37,980 nt of DNA, taken from NCBI GenBank assembly GCA_964492365.1, contig CAZBKA010000009.1, positions 1 through 37,980 of the forward strand, written 5' to 3'. The position numbers and the translations under genes were made by a program. Each line of letters opens with the position of its first letter. The first letter of the stretch is position 1. Below the pieces are notes generated by a model that ran no database searches, was not told the origin of the DNA, and saw only the letters and a list, made by a program, of their open reading frames with translations. The DNA is from JAGLTN01 sp035403325 (GTDB lineage: Bacteria > Planctomycetota > Phycisphaerae > Sedimentisphaerales > Anaerobacaceae). Shown piece by piece: positions 1-6,728 of this stretch.

Positions 1-580
1 CCTCAACGAAATCAACATAGGTTTCGAGAGTCTTGCCCTCTTCAACCGTAATAACTCCGTCTTTACCAACCCTCTGAAATGCCTCTGCCATAATCTTACC
101 TATCGCAAGATCATTATTCGCAGAAACAGATGCGACATTGATAATGTCCCCTGCCTTTGAAATATCTACAGGTTTGGCAATCTCTGTCAGCTTCTTCATA
201 ACCGCTTCGCCGGCCTTTTGCATACCGCGATTAATCGCCATCGGATCTGCACCTGCTGCAATATTCTTAAATGCCTCCTTGAACATTGCCTCTGTCAGAA
301 CCGTTGCAGTAGTTGTACCGTCACCTGCAATCTTAGATGTCTTGCTGGCTGCTTCTTTTACCAGTTTGGCACCCATATTTTCAATCTTATCAACCAGATC
401 AACCTCTTCTGCCACAGTCACACCGTCCTTGGTTACCAATGGACCGCCCCAACCTTTGTCGATAACGACATTGCGACCACGGGGCCCAAGCGTTGACTTC
501 ACTGCCGCCGCCAGCTTCACAACACCGGCCAGCAAGCCGTCCCTGGCGTCAGATTCAAATGCTAAGTCTTTCACTGCCAT
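1..580 (-). CDS. groEL: Chaperonin GroEL (60 kDa), 5' part only
   Basis: ATP-driven cytosolic folding chamber subunit. Only the N-terminal 193 codons are present; the gene runs off the left window edge. The start is ATG at 580, preceded by an AGGAGA ribosome site at 590-595. The translation opens MAVKDLAFESDARDGLL and keeps the family landmarks TLGPRGRNV, KDGVTVAEE, the nucleotide-binding loop AGDGTTTATVL and the later GKDGVITVEEG. No groES precedes it: the next ~430 bases upstream hold no plausible 10-kDa co-chaperonin, and no CIRCE operator (TTAGCACTC-N9-GAGTGCTAA) is visible. It is therefore a groEL outside a groESL operon. Planctomycetes often carry extra groEL copies, so this may be a paralogue, but that needs the rest of the genome. 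Confidence 0.96.
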   Translation of the reverse strand, partial: MAVKDLAFESDARDGLLAGVVKLAAAVKSTLGPRGRNVVIDKGWGGPLVTKDGVTVAEEVDLVDKIENMGAKLVKEAASKTSKIAGDGTTTATVLTEAMFKEAFKNIAAGADPMAINRGMQKAGEAVMKKLTEIAKPVDISKAGDIINVASVSANNDLAIGKIMAEAFQRVGKDGVITVEEGKTLETYVDFVE

Positions 581-647
581 AATTGCATTTCTCCTAAACA
601 TGCTTCATTAAAAGGTTTATACTCTTTTTCACACTATTTAAAACAAA

Positions 648-668
648 ACTGGCAAAAAAACTGCCAGT
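648..668. promoter_or_regulatory. Inverted repeat upstream of groEL
   Basis: A perfect 7-bp inverted repeat, ACTGGCA and TGCCAGT, is separated by seven bases. It sits about 70 bases upstream of the groEL start, just beyond a possible -10 (TATAAA on the minus strand, 616-621). It could be an operator or a hairpin. It does not resemble CIRCE, and a function is inference only. Confidence 0.35.
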
Positions 669-934
669 CATATTCCCGTTATCATGTGCAAAACCGATAC
701 CAATAACCACACCCCGCACCCCCTTAAATAAACCCACCACCCCTAAAACCCTGCTTTTACAGGACTTAGAACCAAAAATAGATTTTAAAATCCCCAACCA
801 ACGCAAAACCAGCACCCCCAAAAAACCACTTTTGGCACCCCCAAAAACCGCCGCCACCGCCATCTTGACAGCCCACAAAAACAACCTTCACCATCAACAC
901 ACATATTTTCCATATCGCGTCCAAATGTTTTTAA
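669..934. other. Noncoding, G-poor spacer with GCACCCCC repeats
   Basis: This stretch between groEL and the URO-D gene shows no credible gene. The plus strand is rich in C and A and very poor in G. GCACCCCC occurs at 716, 812 and 835, the last two extended to a 13-base direct repeat (812-824 and 835-847). On the minus strand 700-750 becomes a series of G3-G5 tracts separated by short loops. A minus-strand open frame across it is an artefact of this composition. Confidence 0.6.
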
Positions 935-963
935 TTGGCAATTTTCAAAGCCAAAAGTAAAAT
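935..963 (+). promoter_or_regulatory. Promoter for the URO-D-family gene
   Basis: TTGGCA at 935-940 and TAAAAT at 958-963 are separated by 17 bases, each one mismatch from the sigma70 consensus. Initiation near 970 would give a leader of about 40 bases. Confidence 0.6.
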
Positions 964-1009
964 AAGTCTGCTTTGATTTTAAAATAACTATTTGTTAGAG
1001 GCCAGACGA

Positions 1010-2140
1010 ATGAATTCAAGACAGCGAGTCATAAGTGCATTTGAAAGAAAAGGCTACGACAGAATACCCGTCAAGCACGAAGCAACCCCTGAAATAAACC
1101 AGATGATAATGTCGCATTTCGGTCTTAAAAACAATGAGCAGCTCCTGCGAGTCCTCGGCGATGATTTCAGATACATAGAACCCATCTACATCGGTCCAGA
1201 ATTAAAAACTTTCCCCGATGCAAGCATAGAAGGATATTTCGGCGAAAGATACAAATACGCCCAGTTTCAGGGCGGAAAATACCTCGAAGCATCTTATCTG
1301 CCGTTTGCCGGCATCAGAAAACTAAAGGACCTGGACCGCTCACATTTCCCAAAAGCCGACTGGTTCGACTATTCAACTATAAAACAGCAATGCAAAAATT
1401 TTAATGGCCAATATGCAATTTGTGCCGGCAGCGCAGGAGACATGGATTTCATTAACAGCATCGCCCGCACCAGAGGCATGGAAGAGGTACTAATGGACCT
1501 GATAGATGGCAACGAAGTCTACCTCGAAATAATGCAGGCAAGATTCGATTTCTATTACAACACCCATAAATATATGCTCGAAGCCGCTGACGGCCTCATA
1601 GACTTCATGCACGTAGGAGACGATCTCGGCACCCAGCTTGGTCCAATGATAAGCATGGACATATTTGAAAAGTATTTTGTCCCCAAGTATAAAAAATATT
1701 TCGAAATGGTTCACAGCTTCGGCTCAAGAACCATGATGCACATGTGCGGCTGCGTCCACGATTTTCTGCCCCGACTCATCGAAATAGGTTTAGATGTCTA
1801 CGACGTCGTCCAGCCGACAACACAAGCCATGCAAATAGAAAACCTCAAAAAATTCGTAGGCGACAAAATAGTCTTCCAGGGCAGCATGTGCGTCCAGAGC
1901 ACACTCGCATGGGGCACACCCAGGCAGGTCGAAGATGATGTCGAAAAAAGATTAAAACTATTTCCAAAAGGAGGCCTCTTCCTGGGCCCAACACACGCAA
2001 TACAAGTAGGCTCCCCTTTAGAAAACATCCTCGCAATGTACCGAAAAGCCGCCAGCCTCACCGAAAACATTACCGATGAAATCCTATCGATACAGGACAA
2101 CACCAACAACGAAAAAATAAACCTCTCAAAACTTTTCTAA
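1010..2140 (+). CDS. Uroporphyrinogen decarboxylase-family protein (methyltransferase-like)
   Basis: 376-residue protein of the URO-D superfamily. It is unlikely to be HemE: the heme-enzyme N-terminal motif with its conserved arginines is not recognisable. It keeps an H-x-C-G motif (MMHMCGC, about residue 245), which in the corrinoid methyltransferases MtaA/MtbA contributes zinc ligands. The later Cys of those enzymes is replaced here by a GPTHAIQVGSPLENI stretch, so a His may substitute. Such proteins are usually taken to be corrinoid or C1 methyltransferases of unknown substrate; no corrinoid protein is adjacent. ATG 1010 was chosen because GAGG at 998-1001 lies eight bases upstream; a TTG at 992 is in frame but has no such site. 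It is probably monocistronic. Confidence 0.85.
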   Translation: MNSRQRVISAFERKGYDRIPVKHEATPEINQMIMSHFGLKNNEQLLRVLGDDFRYIEPIYIGPELKTFPDASIEGYFGERYKYAQFQGGKYLEASYLPFAGIRKLKDLDRSHFPKADWFDYSTIKQQCKNFNGQYAICAGSAGDMDFINSIARTRGMEEVLMDLIDGNEVYLEIMQARFDFYYNTHKYMLEAADGLIDFMHVGDDLGTQLGPMISMDIFEKYFVPKYKKYFEMVHSFGSRTMMHMCGCVHDFLPRLIEIGLDVYDVVQPTTQAMQIENLKKFVGDKIVFQGSMCVQSTLAWGTPRQVEDDVEKRLKLFPKGGLFLGPTHAIQVGSPLENILAMYRKAASLTENITDEILSIQDNTNNEKINLSKLF

Positions 2141-2203
2141 AAAACCAATTAAAACAAAAAGAATGTAGACACTCCCGCCCATTGCTAATGTGAAAACCCA
2201 AAA

Positions 2204-2277
2204 TCGGGGAGAGAGGATTCGAACCTCCGACCTCTGCGTCCCGAACGCAGCGCTCTACCAAACTGAGCCACTCCCCG
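2204..2277 (-). tRNA. tRNA-Pro (anticodon CGG)
   Basis: Full cloverleaf on the minus strand: acceptor stem CGGGGAG/CTCCCCG, D-stem GCTC/GAGC, anticodon stem CTGCG/CGCAG with loop TTCGGGA (anticodon CGG, reading CCG) and T-arm GGAGG-TTCGAAT-CCTCT. The discriminator base is A at 2204. CCA is not encoded. A strong promoter lies immediately upstream, at the end of priA. Confidence 0.97.
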
Positions 2278-2293
2278 AACTAAATCGGAATCC

Positions 2294-2356
2294 GGAAATA
2301 TACCAAATCATCCAGACGATTGCAAGTTACAATAAATTAACTGCGTCAATATCTAT
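2294..2356 (-). repeat. Duplicated segment, copy A (priA 3' end plus tRNA-Pro promoter)
   Basis: Read on the minus strand, this 63-base segment matches the plus strand at 5217-5279 without gaps at about 50 of 63 positions by eye. It covers the last PriA codons (IDIDAVNLL-stop) and the -35 and -10 of the tRNA-Pro promoter. The two copies are inverted relative to each other and flank the CGGC-protein/priA pair. Confidence 0.65.
2297..2325 (-). promoter_or_regulatory. tRNA-Pro promoter
   Basis: On the minus strand TTGCAA (2320-2325) and TATATT (2297-2302) are separated by 17 bases. Initiation near 2290 leaves a leader of about 13 bases before the mature tRNA. The -35 box begins just past the priA stop codon (2327-2329). 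Confidence 0.7.
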
Positions 2357-4687
2357 ACTAATTTTTACGCTAGGCTTAACCACCATCGTTCGTAAAGAGC
2401 TAAATAATGCGTTAATTTCAGCCGCCGATGGCCCCTGAACGATAATTTGCATACGATGTGACCGCTGAACTCTGCTTATTGGAGCAGGCAATGGCCCTCT
2501 GATTGTTATGTTAAGACCATCCTTAGCAACAAGATAATCAATATTTTGCCGCATATTACCGCAGGCCCTCTGCAGCCTCTCAAAATTGCTGTCACTCATA
2601 CCAATCACCGCCAAACGCCAATATGGTGGCAAATTGCAGGCTTTTCGGTGTTTCAGTTCTTCTTTTACAAAGCCCTCAAAATCATTTTTCATCGCAAAAC
2701 CAATAACCGGCTGATCAGGCAAAAATGTCTGCGTATAAACAGTTCCCTTCTTTTCACTTCGCCCTGTACGACCAGCAACCTGGCTTATAAGCTGAAAGGT
2801 TCTTTCATTTACGCGAAAATCAGGAATATACAAGCTGGTATCTGCACTGATTATCCCTACAACCGTAACATCGGGAAAATGAAGCCCCTTCGCAAGTATC
2901 TGCGTACCAGCAAGAATATCTATTTTATGTTCGCTGAAATCTTTCAACAACTGGTAATAATTGCCATTGGCCATAGAATCACTATCGATCCGGGCTATTT
3001 TCGCATCTGGGAATTTAGTTTTTAATTCTTCTTCAAGCCTCTGCGAACCAAGTCCAATCATCGTCATATTTTTGCCGCAAAGCGGACAAACCTTAGGAAC
3101 CAGTGTTTTTGAACCGCAATAGTGGCATATAGCATACCCGCTATGCATATGCTTGCCGACAACCGTCTGCATTTTACCAGCAGAGTGAGTTTTGTGAAAA
3201 GTCAAAGTGACATCACAATTGTGACATTTGACAGTATCCTTGCATGATGGGCAGAAAATAAAATTGCTATACCCCCTCCTGTTTAAAAGCAGGATGGCCT
3301 GCTCTTTCTTTTGAAGCGCCTCCGTTAATTTCGCTGCCAATTGCTCAGAAATAAGACTTGCACCGTTTTTTGTGAAAAAACTATCTTTCATATCAACCAG
3401 TTTCATCTCCGGCATAGGCAGATCCATAACACGCTTTGGTAGTGACATTCTGGTAAACTGTTCCCTGTTCATACAATTTATAAGCGACTCCAGCGATGGT
3501 GTTGCAGAGCCTAAAATACAATGTGCCTTCGCCAAATGTGCCCTTTTGATTGCAACGTCCTTGCCGTTATACCTCGGCGTTGTATCCTGTTTATAGCTGG
3601 TCTCATGTTCTTCATCGACTACGATAAGCCCTAAGTTACTCAACGGGGCAAAAACCGCCGAGCGTGCACCAATTACAACATCAGCAAGCCCCGCTTTAAT
3701 TTTTTGCCACTGGTCATTCCTTTGAGGCCCATTCAACCCAGAATGCATAACTGCCAATCTTTCAAAGCGATCCTTAAAACGCTGAACCGTCTGAGCAGTA
3801 AGAGCAATTTCAGGTAATAAAACTATAGCTGATTTGCCAAGTTCAATCGTTTTTTGAATTGCACGAATATATACTTCCGTTTTTCCACTATCGGTAACGC
3901 CATGCAGTAAAGTCACACCGAAGTTCGCTGATTCAATCTGGCTATTTATATGATCAAGCGCATTTTGCTGATCCTGATTCAAAACTATTTCTTTAGATTT
4001 CAAGGTCAAAGCAGGCGGAATTGCCGGCAGTGATTTGAGCACTGTTTTTTTTTCGACTTTTAAAATCCGTTTCATAACAAGGCTTTTTATTGATATTGCA
4101 GTGCAATTTGCATTTTCAGCAACACTGCTTAGCTCAATTGCTGAGTCTGGGCTGAAAGCATTGTGTTCTTTCAGAAATTCTATAATCTGCTTTTGCTTTT
4201 GACCCTTGATTCCTTCTATCAGGGTTTGGTCTTCAGCATCAATGTAGATAAATTTCTGTTTTTTAATTCCGGCACCTTTTTTTACTGCTGCGGGAACAAT
4301 CGCTGAGAGTACTTGACCAAGCGGACAGACATAATAGCTGCTTATCCATTTAGCCAAGGTAAGCAGATTTTCATCTATTAATGGCGTTGGGTCGATTACT
4401 GCTGTGACTTTTTTTAATCTATATTTTTTGCCGTCAGCAGCGGACTCATCTTTTTTCACATCATTGATAATACAAAAAGCATTCTGTGCCTTATTTCCCC
4501 TTCCAAAAGGCACCTGCACCCGCTGACCGGGCAGTATTGGCCATAATTCATCGCTGACGGCATAATCAAACTCATTATCGACAGCAGAATCGAATGCCAC
4601 ACGGATAATATGCCCACAGCAACCATGCTGAGTAATATCATCTTCTGGACTCATATCAAAAAGTTCTTGAGTTCGGTCACGCTTCAT
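2327..4687 (-). CDS. priA: Primosomal protein N' (replication restart helicase PriA)
   Basis: Superfamily 2 DNA helicase that reloads the replisome at stalled forks. In order it shows the N-terminal 3'-DNA-binding domain, Walker A GVTDSGKT near residue 265 (the usual GVTGSGKT has Gly for the Asp), the DEEH box near 355, paired zinc-binding cysteines at about 475-540 (FCPSCKDTVKCHNC ... CHYCG ... CPLCG) and the helicase C lobe with QVAGRTGR. The zinc region carries a short insertion between its cysteine pairs. ATG 4687 gives 786 residues and an 11-base overlap with the upstream CGGC gene, implying co-transcription; a GTG at 4726 is in frame but lacks a ribosome site. The last codons and the bases just downstream recur as a degenerate copy at 5217-5279. 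Confidence 0.96.
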   Translation of the reverse strand: MKRDRTQELFDMSPEDDITQHGCCGHIIRVAFDSAVDNEFDYAVSDELWPILPGQRVQVPFGRGNKAQNAFCIINDVKKDESAADGKKYRLKKVTAVIDPTPLIDENLLTLAKWISSYYVCPLGQVLSAIVPAAVKKGAGIKKQKFIYIDAEDQTLIEGIKGQKQKQIIEFLKEHNAFSPDSAIELSSVAENANCTAISIKSLVMKRILKVEKKTVLKSLPAIPPALTLKSKEIVLNQDQQNALDHINSQIESANFGVTLLHGVTDSGKTEVYIRAIQKTIELGKSAIVLLPEIALTAQTVQRFKDRFERLAVMHSGLNGPQRNDQWQKIKAGLADVVIGARSAVFAPLSNLGLIVVDEEHETSYKQDTTPRYNGKDVAIKRAHLAKAHCILGSATPSLESLINCMNREQFTRMSLPKRVMDLPMPEMKLVDMKDSFFTKNGASLISEQLAAKLTEALQKKEQAILLLNRRGYSNFIFCPSCKDTVKCHNCDVTLTFHKTHSAGKMQTVVGKHMHSGYAICHYCGSKTLVPKVCPLCGKNMTMIGLGSQRLEEELKTKFPDAKIARIDSDSMANGNYYQLLKDFSEHKIDILAGTQILAKGLHFPDVTVVGIISADTSLYIPDFRVNERTFQLISQVAGRTGRSEKKGTVYTQTFLPDQPVIGFAMKNDFEGFVKEELKHRKACNLPPYWRLAVIGMSDSNFERLQRACGNMRQNIDYLVAKDGLNITIRGPLPAPISRVQRSHRMQIIVQGPSAAEINALFSSLRTMVVKPSVKISIDIDAVNLL

Positions 4688-5108
4688 TTGATTTGTAAAT
4701 CCCCTGCTCACGACGTTTTTCTGCACTTTGGGAAATCACCGTATCCTCTTTGATATCCAAACCTGTTTTTTCTATCAGACCCTTGATGTAATCAAGATGG
4801 GGACATTGTGATGCATGGAAATTATCTTTTGTCATGCATGATGAAAGCTGGACAACAACTTTATCTTTTGTGATGTTTTCTTTTTTTGCAGCAACCCGCA
4901 GAAAATTTGTCAGCTTGCGATGAATTGCCCTGCCGCAACAACCGCCACAGGTCAAATTCATAATTCTGTAAGGCTTATCCATTGGATAACACTCAAAGCC
5001 GCCCGTTCTTTCGTGGAATGCCTTTTCACAAAGATAACCAGGACAACGCTGTTTAACTATATCACATTGAACAACGATTATGTATTCCTTTTGAGCGAAG
5101 TCAATCAC
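4677..5108 (-). CDS. CGGC domain-containing (putative metal-binding) protein
   Basis: 143-residue cysteine-rich protein of the CGGC family (Pfam CGGC). It has the defining LTCGGCCGR motif at about residues 53-61, an N-terminal RCPGYLCEKAF segment and a downstream CPHLDYIKG segment. Family function is unknown; metal or Fe-S binding is presumed from the Cys pattern. The start is GTG at 5108, supported by a strong AGGAAGG site at 5115-5121 six bases upstream; no nearby ATG is in frame. It is the first gene of a two-gene unit with priA, overlapping it by 11 bases. A role linked to PriA is not implied by sequence. Confidence 0.88.
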   Translation of the reverse strand: MIDFAQKEYIIVVQCDIVKQRCPGYLCEKAFHERTGGFECYPMDKPYRIMNLTCGGCCGRAIHRKLTNFLRVAAKKENITKDKVVVQLSSCMTKDNFHASQCPHLDYIKGLIEKTGLDIKEDTVISQSAEKRREQGIYKSNEA

Positions 5109-5157
5109 TTTAAGCCTTCCTATGTAGTTAAAAATTTAAAACAAACAAACCTGTTGC

Positions 5158-5186
5158 ATTGTCTCAAGTCATAATGAAACTGTCAA
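5158..5186 (-). promoter_or_regulatory. Promoter for the CGGC-protein/priA operon
   Basis: On the minus strand a perfect TTGACA (5181-5186) is followed after 17 bases by GACAAT (5158-5163). Initiation would fall near 5151, about 40 bases before the GTG start. Confidence 0.6.
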
Positions 5187-5216
5187 GAACAGCCGAGACA
5201 ATCGTGTGAAAATAAC

Positions 5217-5279
5217 ATAGATATTAAGGCTGTTCATTTATTGCAAGTTGCAATTGTCAGGCTGATCTGGTATGGTTCT
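5217..5279 (+). repeat. Duplicated segment, copy B (decayed priA tail and promoter)
   Basis: Inverted counterpart of 2294-2356. One reading frame gives IDIKAVHLLQ where PriA ends IDIDAVNLL-stop; the stop codon TAA has become CAA. The promoter-like spacing downstream of the tail is kept. It includes a perfect 15-bp palindrome, ATTGCAAGTTGCAAT, at 5240-5254. It probably derives from an ancestral duplication and now forms part of the PHP gene upstream region. Confidence 0.65.
5248..5276 (+). promoter_or_regulatory. Possible promoter for the PHP-domain gene
   Basis: TTGCAA (5248-5253) and TATGGT (5271-5276) are 17 bases apart, the same geometry as the tRNA-Pro promoter to which this segment is homologous. 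The -10 match is weaker (4 of 6). The -35 lies inside the palindrome at 5240-5254. Confidence 0.4.
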
Positions 5280-5356
5280 GTTTATATTTTTAAGGTCTTC
5301 CATTTAATATGCCGGCTTATCTGAATAGTTAGCTTAAAGAAATTTGAGAGGCAAAT

Positions 5357-6610
5357 ATGACAAAGAAACTTTTTTTCATCAAATCAGCAGTGATCTTTTT
5401 ATTGGCAGGAAGTATAGCGAGTTCTTTAGCGGACATTGAAAATCCGAAAACCAAATGGTTTAAAGGCTGTATTCACGCACATACGCTCTGGTCGGATGGA
5501 CAGGATTATCCTGAGTGGTTTGCTGTATATTACAAGGAACATGGATACAATTTCGTTTCATTCACGGACCACAATATAACTCAGCAAGGTGCGAAATGGG
5601 TGGATGAGAAAGAACTTTTAAGCAAAAGATGTGCCGAGCGTTTCGGTGCCGACTGGATAGAGAGCCGAGAGCTTGAGGGTAAAAAACAAGTTAAGCTGAA
5701 AACACTGAACGAATTTCGTCACCTTTTTGAAGAGCCGGGCAAATTTATGTTTATCAGTGGGGAAGAAATCACCCCCGCAAGAGGACACGTAAATGTAATT
5801 AATAGTACTGAAAGGCTCGGAGTCAAAGATGAAAGCGGCAACGACACTCAGATACTCCAAACCAATATCGACTGGATCAGGGAACATGAAAAACAAGCAA
5901 ACCAACCAATGATCGCAACAGTGAATCACCCGAATTGGCAATGGTTCATCCAAACAGAAGATATTCTTCCGCTCACAGGGCAGGTGTTTGTCGAGATATA
6001 CAATGCTGCCAATGGATGCAAAAATTTTGGTGATGAGAATCGTGTTTCAATGGAAAGAATGTGGGATATTCTACTGGCGATGCGGCTGGGCGTTTTGGAT
6101 CTGCCCATAATCTATGGAACCGCCACTGATGATACACATGGATGGTATGACAGCGCCGGACCAGGACGAGGCTGGGTCGTAGTTCGCTCAGCCTATCTAA
6201 CACCAAATCACATTGTTAACGCAATGAAAGCTGGAGACTTTTATGCTTCAAGCGGAGTAGGTTTGAAAGACGTGCAGTTTGATGGCAGCACACTCACTGT
6301 CGAAGTTGAGCCAGAGGCTGATGTTTCTTTCACAATTCGCTTTATCGGCACAAAAAAAGGGTTCGATACGAGCACACAAGAGAAAACATTTAAAGATGCA
6401 GATAAAGATTGCACGCTCTTGGTCTACAGCGACGAAATTGGCACTGTCCTGAAAGAAGTCAAAGCTAATAAAGCCCAGTATAGCCTCACAGGCGATGAAC
6501 TTTACGTTCGCGCAACTATTATTTCGAGTAAGCTGAAAGAAAGACCTCACGTTCCGGGCGAATTTGAGCGGGCCTGGACACAACCATTTGTGCCGAGAGA
6601 GAGCAGATAG
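5357..6610 (+). CDS. Exported PHP-type metallohydrolase (CehA/McbA-like)
   Basis: 417 residues with a cleavable signal peptide (KKLFFIK, hydrophobic stretch, then SSLA|D near residue 25), so probably periplasmic or exported. The mature part is a PHP/polymerase-histidinol-phosphatase-like metal site: CIHAHTLWSDG (H40, H42, D47), FTDHN, SGEE, a later TVNHPNW and TATDDTHGW. This family uses two or three metals to hydrolyse phosphoesters or related bonds; the substrate is not predictable. The C-terminal ~120 residues look like a beta-rich accessory domain. GAGAGG at 5346-5351 supports ATG 5357. It is divergent from the CGGC/priA unit and appears monocistronic. Confidence 0.87.
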   Translation: MTKKLFFIKSAVIFLLAGSIASSLADIENPKTKWFKGCIHAHTLWSDGQDYPEWFAVYYKEHGYNFVSFTDHNITQQGAKWVDEKELLSKRCAERFGADWIESRELEGKKQVKLKTLNEFRHLFEEPGKFMFISGEEITPARGHVNVINSTERLGVKDESGNDTQILQTNIDWIREHEKQANQPMIATVNHPNWQWFIQTEDILPLTGQVFVEIYNAANGCKNFGDENRVSMERMWDILLAMRLGVLDLPIIYGTATDDTHGWYDSAGPGRGWVVVRSAYLTPNHIVNAMKAGDFYASSGVGLKDVQFDGSTLTVEVEPEADVSFTIRFIGTKKGFDTSTQEKTFKDADKDCTLLVYSDEIGTVLKEVKANKAQYSLTGDELYVRATIISSKLKERPHVPGEFERAWTQPFVPRESR

Positions 6611-6655
6611 AGCTTATTTGACATGGCAGCTGTTGGCGTCAATTTTGTTTATTTC

Positions 6656-6684
6656 TTGAGCTTCTAAGGTATTGGCGATAAAAT
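6656..6684 (+). promoter_or_regulatory. Candidate uvrB promoter
   Basis: TTGAGC (6656-6661) and TAAAAT (6679-6684) are separated by 17 bases, about 45 bases before the uvrB start. No LexA-type box was recognised nearby. Confidence 0.45.
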
Positions 6685-6728
6685 GCAGGATTTGGTAAAT
6701 AGAAGGTAAGCTTAAATTCTGCTTTATT

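Noticed and set aside
594..884. Minus-strand open frame of 96 codons upstream of groEL
   Set aside because: Its Gly/Val-rich product follows from the G-rich strand composition; no motif, ribosome site or family resemblance, and it overlaps the groEL leader.
2546..3025. 159-codon open frame on the plus strand inside priA
   Set aside because: It lies wholly opposite conserved PriA helicase and zinc-domain codons.
5187..5235. GAACAGCC/GGCTGTTC inverted repeat as a terminator or operator
   Set aside because: The arms are separated by 33 bases, no T-run follows, and part of it is explained by the duplicated priA-tail segment.
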